Origin: Sulfurovum sp.
GTDB taxonomy: Bacteria; Campylobacterota; Campylobacteria; Campylobacterales; Sulfurovaceae
Reading direction: 5' to 3'
Assembly: GCA_015493425.1 (NCBI GenBank)
Contig: WGDG01000043.1
Span: forward strand, 1-12,293
DNA length: 12,293 nucleotides
Part shown: positions 7,042 to 12,293 of the stretch, piece after piece
Position numbering within the stretch: position 1 is the stretch's first letter
How the letters are laid out: each line of letters begins with the position of its first letter
Notes under the pieces: generated by a model
The model's input: only the letters and a program-made list of their open reading frames with translations
Database searches by the model: none
What the model was told of the DNA's origin: nothing
Translations under genes and position numbers: made by a program

Positions 7042-8076
7042 TTATTGTCTCAACTCTTTTTCCTTTGCAATCAATGCCACAACGCCATCATGCATATCCT
7101 GGACTGCCTGCACTTCAGTGATACCGAGTCTTCTTCGGTTGCTGATATCATATACTCCACCCTCGCTTTCGCTGTGCTCACCGTGAATGCCACGAATTTG
7201 GAGATGGTATTTGTCAGTAATCGCTTTGAATGTATCCATATCTTCTGCAAGCTTTGGAAGTGCAATATGCACACTCGCACGCATTGCCGTACCCAGGTTT
7301 GTCGGACAACTCGTGATATAGCCTAAATGGTCACTGTATGAAAAAGGCACTTTGGTTTCAATACTTTTAATGGCATTTACGAGACGAGTAAAAACTTCTT
7401 TAATGTCCCCACCTTGCTGCATAGAAATAATACGAAGCTGATCCTCTTCATTTACCCAAACCAAAAATGTTTTATTGGTATTGTGATAAATTCCCCGACC
7501 TGCAGGCCAGTCACGATTAAGTCCGGCTGCATCCAAAAATCTATCACCTTCTTTAAATAAAAAGTGATCTTTAATCAACGATTCTTGTACCTCTTTGGAC
7601 ATTCCAAGCAGTGGATGGTACTCTCCTTGAAGTTCTCCCTCAAGTGTATTAAGCCCGGCAACAACACTCGCTTCAACATGGTCGCGTTGCTCTTTTGATA
7701 TTGCAGGCCCAAGCGGCATATTGTCCATATTTCTTCCAACACGGATACGGGTAGATAAGATGAACTCATTATCAGGGTCAGGGTTTGGCGCATTTAAATC
7801 ATCAGGGTTAAGATTGCTTTTATGAGAATCGGTTTTGGAAAATCCGTGATACTCTTCAATGATAGGATCAAACAGTTTGTCAAAGACATCATACGACTCT
7901 TTGTCACCTGCATAGACACCGATGCCGCTGTCAATATTTTTCACACCTGAATTTATGGCTTGTTCAAGGGTAAAGCCGTTAGGCGTTTTTTTATCTTTTA
8001 GTGCTTCAAATACCTCAGGGGTCAGGTATTTGCATAGTAGAGATTTACAATTTTCAGGAAATTTTGGGTAGTTCAT
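7042..8076 (-). CDS. arginine kinase (ATP:guanido phosphotransferase, phosphagen kinase)
   Basis: The enzyme reversibly transfers phosphate from ATP to arginine, making phosphoarginine as a rapid energy buffer in the cytosol. At 344 residues it is full length: an N-terminal helical domain (about 1-90) and the catalytic domain. Aligned by eye to Limulus arginine kinase with a constant offset of 14, every key residue is present: R110 and R112 in STRIRVGR, E211 and R215 in NEEDQLR, reactive Cys257 in TSCPTNLGT, R266, R295, and E300 in GEHSESEGG. The substrate-specificity loop SGIGVYAGD (50-58) and LFDPIIEEYHGF (68-79) match arginine rather than creatine kinases. It is distinct from McsB, the protein-arginine kinase. 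AGGA is about 7 bases before the ATG, and the start lies inside orf89 (23-base overlap). Bacterial members are sporadic and are generally attributed to horizontal transfer. Confidence 0.95.
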   Translation of the reverse strand: MNYPKFPENCKSLLCKYLTPEVFEALKDKKTPNGFTLEQAINSGVKNIDSGIGVYAGDKESYDVFDKLFDPIIEEYHGFSKTDSHKSNLNPDDLNAPNPDPDNEFILSTRIRVGRNMDNMPLGPAISKEQRDHVEASVVAGLNTLEGELQGEYHPLLGMSKEVQESLIKDHFLFKEGDRFLDAAGLNRDWPAGRGIYHNTNKTFLVWVNEEDQLRIISMQQGGDIKEVFTRLVNAIKSIETKVPFSYSDHLGYITSCPTNLGTAMRASVHIALPKLAEDMDTFKAITDKYHLQIRGIHGEHSESEGGVYDISNRRRLGITEVQAVQDMHDGVVALIAKEKELRQ

Positions 8077-8323
8077 GTTCGTCCTTTATTTTAAAATTAA
8101 GTGTTGACTCTCCTTGAAAATCAAGAGCTCCGCTTATATTCCATCTTTTTTGGCAGTAGGATGCAAAATCCTCGTACTGCCCTTTATAGAGTTTTCTCTG
8201 CTCTATCACCTCCAATGCACGGAAAAGTTTTTGCAAATCCTTCAGTTCATCTTCAATGATCGCTTCGCATTGCTTTAACAGCAGAGGCGAAGCTGTCGTT
8301 TTTAGATGCTGCAATCGTTTCAT
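8054..8323 (-). CDS. 89-residue protein of unknown function between argB and arginine kinase
   Basis: I do not recognise this gene as a named family. The product is soluble and mostly helical, with a Leu/Glu/Lys-rich N-terminal half (about 12-45) that could form a helical hairpin or coiled coil. Residues about 44-65 (KLYKGQYEDFASYCQKRWNISG) resemble the segment 'lY...y.sFeeYc.~rWgiS' seen in plasmid- and phage-type helix-turn-helix proteins, but the protein ends soon after and the similarity is only suggestive. The ATG overlaps the argB stop as ATGA, and its 3' end overlaps the kinase start by 23 bases, so it is translationally linked to both. These overlaps and the Lys/Glu composition support a real gene. 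Confidence 0.75.
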   Translation of the reverse strand: MKRLQHLKTTASPLLLKQCEAIIEDELKDLQKLFRALEVIEQRKLYKGQYEDFASYCQKRWNISGALDFQGESTLNFKIKDEHELPKIS

Positions 8324-9171
8324 AGTTTTATCACCGTTCCAACACCTTCACTGGTGAAAACTTCCAAAAGCAGCGCATGTTCAATACGCCCGTCAATAAT
8401 ATGTGCTTTCATGACACCGCCATGCACTGCATACAGACAGGCATCTACCTTGGGTATCATTCCCCCGATGATTGTTCCTTGAGCCTTAAGTACATTTATC
8501 TGCCCCTCATTCAGCGTATGGATGATCTTTTTTTCATGATCCATTACACCGGAGGTATCTGTCATAAAAATGATCTTGCGTGCTTTAAGGCTTGTTGCTA
8601 TATACCCCGCAGCAATATCGGCATTGATATTGAAACCCGGATGACCGCTTATCTGCCCTGTGGCAATAGGTGCAATCACAGGAATGAATTTTTCAGAAAT
8701 AAGATTATTAATCACTTTTGGATCTACTTCGGTAATATCACCGACATAACCATACTTTTGTATGTCTACAGGCTTGGCTTTAAGCATAGAGCCATCTTTG
8801 CCGCTTATCCCTAAGGCCGGGGCACCATACTCATTCAAGAGATCGGTAATCTCTTTGTTAATACTGCCTGAAAGTACCATTTCAACCACTTCCATGATCT
8901 TTTCATCGGTAACCCTGAAACCATCAATAAAATGACTTTCGATCTGCAGACGTTCCAGCATATCACCAATTGCATAACCACCGCCATGTACAATAACGGG
9001 CTTTATCCCTACAAGATACATGAGTACGATGTCTCGTGCAAATTTTTCTTTAAGCTCCGGCGTTGTCTGTGCCGCTCCGCCATATTTTATGACAAATATT
9101 TCATTATTATATTTCTTTATAAATGGAAGTGCGTCAAGTAACACCCTTACCTGTTCAATATTTTTCTTCAT
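8320..9171 (-). CDS. argB: acetylglutamate kinase ArgB
   Basis: The enzyme phosphorylates N-acetylglutamate, the second and usually controlling step of arginine synthesis. It has 283 residues from the ATG at 9171. Motifs are FVIKYGG (26-32) with catalytic Lys29, VHGGG (61-65), GFRVTD (84-89), GISGKDG (121-127), NINADIAAGYIA (181-192), and IIGGMIPK (234-241) with Lys241. An extra N-terminal helix (about residues 4-20) and the C-terminal signature HALLLEVFTSEGVGT (265-279) are both features of hexameric, arginine-inhibited forms, so feedback inhibition by arginine is expected. After VHGGG this protein has YAIGD where many relatives have PQI. An in-frame GTG at 9174 is rejected because AAGGGG (9176-9181) fits the ATG. 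Its TGA overlaps the ATG of orf89. Confidence 0.95.
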   Translation of the reverse strand: MKKNIEQVRVLLDALPFIKKYNNEIFVIKYGGAAQTTPELKEKFARDIVLMYLVGIKPVIVHGGGYAIGDMLERLQIESHFIDGFRVTDEKIMEVVEMVLSGSINKEITDLLNEYGAPALGISGKDGSMLKAKPVDIQKYGYVGDITEVDPKVINNLISEKFIPVIAPIATGQISGHPGFNINADIAAGYIATSLKARKIIFMTDTSGVMDHEKKIIHTLNEGQINVLKAQGTIIGGMIPKVDACLYAVHGGVMKAHIIDGRIEHALLLEVFTSEGVGTVIKL

Positions 9172-9175
9172 CACA

Positions 9176-9181
9176 CCCCTT
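9176..9181 (-). promoter_or_regulatory. ribosome binding site deciding the argB start
   Basis: AAGGGG on the minus strand ends 4 bases before the ATG at 9171, but only 1 base before the in-frame GTG at 9174. The spacing favours the ATG. Confidence 0.6.
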
Positions 9182-9217
9182 CGCAGACATCAATAGATGC
9201 CTCTGTTGCCTGTTGTG

Positions 9218-9245
9218 ACTATATTGTATTACTAAGAAATGTAAG
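9218..9245 (-). promoter_or_regulatory. candidate promoter of the argB-orf89-arginine kinase operon
   Basis: On the minus strand CTTACA (9245-9240; four of six consensus bases) and TATAGT (9223-9218; five of six) are 16 bases apart in the 95-base gap after the histidine kinase gene. Transcription would start near 9211 with a leader of about 40 bases. An overlapping TACAAT is an alternative -10. No clear ArgR-type operator was recognised. Confidence 0.4.
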
Positions 9246-9266
9246 AGTTGTGAAATGTGTGACAAT

Positions 9267-11141
9267 TTATTGGAAAGAAGGGAATTTCAAGATGAAGCAG
9301 GCACCCTCCTCGTTGTTGTAGGCATCAATGGTGCCTTGCATTTTCTGTTCCATGATCAACTGGGACATATATAACCCGATCCCAGTCCCGCCGCTTTCAT
9401 ATTTTGTACTGACATAAGAGTGAAAAATTTTTGAAATGATATCAGGTTTAATCCCTCCACCGTTATCGCAAAACAGGAGTACAATCATATTGTTTTCTCG
9501 GGTAAGCGAGATATGAATCACTCTTTTAGAATGCTCACTTTGGGCCAAAGCATCTTTCGCATTATTGAGAAGAGCAAGGATGACCTGAGCAAATTCATTG
9601 GCAGATCCCTTTGCCCGATATTCGCCTTCCTGTTTATCCATGATTACTTCAATATGGTGGTAGTTCAAACCTGCGGAAACAATATTAATTGCCTGCTGCA
9701 ATGCCGATATCACATCGAAATTCTTTTTTTCTTCAGATGGCGTAAAAAAAAGTCTAAAATCATCAATAGTTCGAGACATATACTTGATCATCTCATTACC
9801 GCGATCTATGCTTTTTTGCAGATATGCTTCATCGAGTTCACCAAAGGTATAGGCTGACTCCAGATTCATAAAAATACCCCCGATCTGAGCCAGCGGCTGA
9901 CGCCATTGATGGGCGATATAACCTATCATCTCTCCCATTGAGGCAAGTCTCGACTGCTGCATCATCAGATACTCCTGCTCCCGACGCAGTTTACTCTCCT
10001 CTGCAACCTCATCTCTAAGCTGCTGTTTGATCGCTTCATGACCGGTCACATCCTTGGCAATAAGCTTGATATAGCGGCTATTGATATTCTTCGACAATGT
10101 CCCCGAAAACTCAAAATTCCGCCCTTGCATCACCACCGGAAAACTCTCAATCATACCCTCGGATATCAACGATTTATACAACCCATGCCATGCCGCACCA
10201 AACAGCTCTTCGGGAGCATGCTCAAGTATCTCTTCACCAAACTGCTCCCGTGCTTTACGGTTGATCCAATGGATGGCCTGCTGATTGGGTACATCATAAA
10301 TCTCAATAATCGCATGAGGAAGCAAATCCATGATCTCTTTGGCATGCCGAAGTTTGATCTCCAGCATACGCGCGACATTCCCTTTGATATGTTTAAAAAT
10401 ATCTCTGCTTGTTAGAACAGCATGCGCTTTGCCTCCCCGGTCATACACAAGCACTCTCCTGACACCATACTCCTTCATCCTGACGATAACTGCTGTAATC
10501 GCATCATCCACACTTGCCGACAACACAGGAGAAGACATAAGCAGTGTAACACTTTGCTGCAAATCTTTATGCTGATAGCCGGCAGAAAGAATATCTTTTT
10601 CTGTAATGATACCCTTAACATCACCCTTATCTTCGATAAGAACTGAACCAACTTTCATGTGACGCATTAGATGCAAGGCATCATGAAGGGTTTTTTGTAC
10701 AGACAACAACACAACCTGCGGCATTTCGCCTGAAAGAATATCTGCTACTTTCAGGTCTACTTTATAGACATCCTCTTCCAAAAATGCAAAAAGATCATCC
10801 TGAAGCACCATTCCGACATAGTATCCGCTGTCATCTGTCAGCACAAGACGACGAATATTGTTTGTAACTATCAGATCGAACGCATATTCAACCGGTCTTT
10901 TGGCATTTGCCGTAATGACCGGTTGCTTGGAGAACGGCAGAACCGCTTGCGCAAAATCAATCTCCTGCTCAAGAAGGTCAAGCACCATCCCTTCGGTCAA
11001 GATTCCTACAGGAGCGTTATCCTTAAGCAAGACAACAGAACCATTTTTATTTTGCAGCATACAGGCCATAGCCTCCGAAAGTGTCGCAGAATGCGACAGA
11101 GAAAACCCATCACGATGGGCAATGGAGGCAAGGGTATTCAT
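9267..11141 (-). CDS. cytosolic histidine kinase with four CBS motifs and a PAS domain
   Basis: A 624-residue sensor kinase without membrane spans. Residues about 10-57, 66-122, 133-187 and 197-250 are four CBS motifs, i.e. two Bateman modules, which in other proteins bind adenosine ligands such as AMP, ATP or SAM. A PAS-like domain (about 265-370) and a charged coiled-coil linker (370-398) follow. The kinase core has the H-box IAHQWRQPL with phospho-acceptor His411, an N-box ending ALLNNAKDA (Asn527), CDNGGGI (558-564), and GGTGIGL (584-590), so it should be active. The HQWRQPL H-box is common in Campylobacterota. The ATG has AAGGA about 9 bases upstream and overlaps the stop of the regulator gene as ATGA, making the two an obvious cognate pair. 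The signal is unknown; an internal nucleotide or redox cue is inference. Confidence 0.93.
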   Translation of the reverse strand: MNTLASIAHRDGFSLSHSATLSEAMACMLQNKNGSVVLLKDNAPVGILTEGMVLDLLEQEIDFAQAVLPFSKQPVITANAKRPVEYAFDLIVTNNIRRLVLTDDSGYYVGMVLQDDLFAFLEEDVYKVDLKVADILSGEMPQVVLLSVQKTLHDALHLMRHMKVGSVLIEDKGDVKGIITEKDILSAGYQHKDLQQSVTLLMSSPVLSASVDDAITAVIVRMKEYGVRRVLVYDRGGKAHAVLTSRDIFKHIKGNVARMLEIKLRHAKEIMDLLPHAIIEIYDVPNQQAIHWINRKAREQFGEEILEHAPEELFGAAWHGLYKSLISEGMIESFPVVMQGRNFEFSGTLSKNINSRYIKLIAKDVTGHEAIKQQLRDEVAEESKLRREQEYLMMQQSRLASMGEMIGYIAHQWRQPLAQIGGIFMNLESAYTFGELDEAYLQKSIDRGNEMIKYMSRTIDDFRLFFTPSEEKKNFDVISALQQAINIVSAGLNYHHIEVIMDKQEGEYRAKGSANEFAQVILALLNNAKDALAQSEHSKRVIHISLTRENNMIVLLFCDNGGGIKPDIISKIFHSYVSTKYESGGTGIGLYMSQLIMEQKMQGTIDAYNNEEGACFILKFPSFQ

Positions 11142-11842
11142 CTCTTATCCTTATAAAGTCTGTATCCGACTGCATTAATATTTTGAATAATATCCCGATG
11201 GCTTTTTTTACGAATATTACGAATTTGTGCACGAATTGCATCTTTGCTCATTGGAGCATCATCCCAAATTTCATATTGCAGTATCTCATAGGAAAGTGTT
11301 TGTCCTCTGTTTTTGATAAAAAACTCCAAAAGCTCCATCTCTTTTCGACGAAGCGGAATTTCTGTTTCATGAAAAAGGAGGATTCTTCTTTGTCTGTCAT
11401 AAGAGTACCCTTCCCCAAGATCAACCAAGATACTCTTTTTGGATTCCATAAATTCATTGGCAGCTTTACCAAAAGCATCGATCAATTCTTTCCCGGTAAT
11501 CGGTTTGACAAGATAACGCGTCAATCCAAGCTCAACAGCCCTCAATAGAAACGCTTTATCCGTATATGCCGTGGAGATAATGATACGGGTATCTTTGTCT
11601 GTTTGACGAACTTCTCGTGCAAATTCAATACCGCTTTTCCCCGGAAGATTAATATCAAGCAAGATGATGTCCGGTTTTTTCTCTTGATAAAGTTTCCATC
11701 CCTCTTCGGCACTGCCGGCAAGATAAAGGTGAGATGTATATCGACCTAAAAATTCCGCAATATACTCTTGTACTTTAGAATCATCTTCAATATATAAAAT
11801 AGATAAATCTTTCATTATCGAAATAAAAGAATTATGATTCAT
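11138..11842 (-). CDS. OmpR/PhoB-type response regulator
   Basis: A 234-residue transcription regulator. The receiver domain (about 12-125) has the acidic pair E19-D20-D21, the phospho-acceptor Asp63 in LLDINLPG, Thr91 in STAYTD and Lys113 in LVKPI. The C-terminal winged helix (about 137-232) has LRRKEMELLEFF, a recognition-helix region around SKDAIRAQIRNIRKK, and a wing ending NAVGYRLY, all typical of DNA-binding OmpR-type effectors. The recognition region is shorter and more basic than the usual VDVHIRRLRKK. AAAGG sits 6 bases before the ATG at 11842. It is the first gene of the operon with the CBS/PAS histidine kinase. Targets are unknown; the nearby argB operon is only a guess. Confidence 0.93.
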   Translation of the reverse strand: MNHNSFISIMKDLSILYIEDDSKVQEYIAEFLGRYTSHLYLAGSAEEGWKLYQEKKPDIILLDINLPGKSGIEFAREVRQTDKDTRIIISTAYTDKAFLLRAVELGLTRYLVKPITGKELIDAFGKAANEFMESKKSILVDLGEGYSYDRQRRILLFHETEIPLRRKEMELLEFFIKNRGQTLSYEILQYEIWDDAPMSKDAIRAQIRNIRKKSHRDIIQNINAVGYRLYKDKR

Positions 11843-11879
11843 AGAAAGCCTTTATCTATAGAAGAAGGATCATTTCATA

Positions 11880-11888
11880 ATTATAGCA
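11880..11888 (-). promoter_or_regulatory. extended -10 promoter for the two-component operon
   Basis: TGCTATAAT on the minus strand (TATAAT at 11885-11880) lies 38 bases before the regulator ATG, implying a leader of about 30 bases. No clear -35 is seen. The surrounding 13 bases (11880-11892) are identical to those at the argD promoter. Confidence 0.6.
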
Positions 11889-11957
11889 GAGTATCGTTAG
11901 GCTTTTCGTTTACAATATCCCTGATTATGTTTACAGGCACTTTCAGAATTGTTGCCG

Positions 11958-11963
11958 TATAAT
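11958..11963 (+). promoter_or_regulatory. -10 box of the terminal membrane-protein gene
   Basis: A perfect TATAAT lies 24 bases before the ATG at 11988, so transcription would begin near 11970. No good -35 is visible at 16-18 bases. The 145-base gap 11843-11987 thus holds two divergent promoters, with their -10 boxes about 72 bases apart. Confidence 0.5.
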
Positions 11964-11987
11964 CATTTCAAAAAACAAAGGCAACCT

Positions 11988-12290
11988 ATGCGCTACCGCA
12001 GCGGCAAAATTCAGTTTCTCTTCTGGTTGGCATTCTTTTCTGTATTTGTGTATCTGTGGTTGGTGGCTGTAGGGTTACAGACCTTCGTACTGCCCGAAGA
12101 AACACCAACAGAGCTGCCTCAGCATGAAACCATACTCATGTTCATTCTCTTTGGCTTTTCGATTCTGATGAACCTCACAGGTACTTTTGTAGCAATGATG
12201 ATAGGAAACCGGTTCTACATCCGGTTTTTTGGTGCCATGACCATTGTGCTCTTTGCTTCGCTCATTTTCGCAAAAAGCTATTTTGGTTAA
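11988..12290 (+). CDS. 100-residue three-helix membrane protein, function unknown
   Basis: I do not recognise the family. Three hydrophobic helices are predicted at about residues 9-30, 48-72 and 77-97, separated by an acidic, Pro/Thr-rich loop (PEETPTELPQHE, 36-47), with a basic N-terminus MRYRSGK. By the positive-inside rule the N-terminus is probably cytoplasmic and the acidic loop outside. AAAGG (11977-11981) sits 6 bases before the ATG at 11988, which is preferred over an in-frame ATG at 11949 that lies upstream of the -10 box. The gene is complete, ending in TAA at 12288-12290. It is divergent from the two-component operon and could be among its targets, though nothing in the sequence shows this. 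Confidence 0.75.
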   Translation: MRYRSGKIQFLFWLAFFSVFVYLWLVAVGLQTFVLPEETPTELPQHETILMFILFGFSILMNLTGTFVAMMIGNRFYIRFFGAMTIVLFASLIFAKSYFG

Positions 12291-12293
12291 ACC

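Noticed and set aside
7042..8076. McsB protein-arginine kinase as an alternative identity for the phosphagen kinase
   Set aside because: The N-terminal helical domain, SGIGVYAGD loop and GEHSESEGG segment are of the free-arginine kinase type, and no mcsA, ctsR or clpC gene is nearby.

Overview
The window looks like chromosome from a Campylobacterota (epsilonproteobacterial) sulfur or hydrogen oxidiser, most likely close to Sulfurovum. This is inferred from protein character (HQWRQPL-type histidine kinase, short lipoproteins, a bacterial arginine kinase), moderate-to-low GC, tight gene packing and short leaders. The species cannot be fixed from the sequence alone. No tRNA, rRNA, CRISPR array, insertion sequence or phage gene was seen.

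Layout. Bases 1-942 are read on the plus strand: the tail of an unidentified gene, acpS (holo-ACP synthase) and a small lipoprotein with its own promoter. From 950 to 11842 everything is on the minus strand, in four blocks. In transcription order these are: (a) a two-component pair, an OmpR-type regulator and a four-CBS/PAS histidine kinase, overlapping by 4 bases (11842 to 9267); (b) argB, an 89-residue unknown protein and a bacterial arginine kinase, all overlapping, followed 21 bases later by a wrecked beta-carbonic anhydrase gene (9171 to 6601); (c) a small four-helix membrane protein and a two-RCK potassium channel, 6 bases apart (6553 to 4493); (d) argD, a TolC-family outer-membrane protein and a MidA-type methyltransferase, all overlapping (4284 to 950). 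A 100-residue membrane protein closes the window on the plus strand (11988-12290).

How they work together. ArgB and ArgD are two consecutive-pathway enzymes of ornithine/arginine synthesis, and ArgB carries the features of arginine-inhibited enzymes. The arginine kinase is co-transcribed with argB and keeps all catalytic residues, so this cell probably makes arginine and stores part of it as phosphoarginine, a phosphagen energy buffer that is common in invertebrates and rare in bacteria. The carbonic anhydrase that once ended this operon has lost both zinc-binding motifs and is dead, although its ribosome binding site survives. The potassium channel has two Rossmann RCK domains for ligand gating and an operon partner that may be an accessory subunit. 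The histidine kinase has no membrane span and four CBS motifs, which suggests sensing of an internal ligand such as an adenine nucleotide. The nucleotide, phosphagen and ion-channel themes sit together, but a functional link between them is inference.
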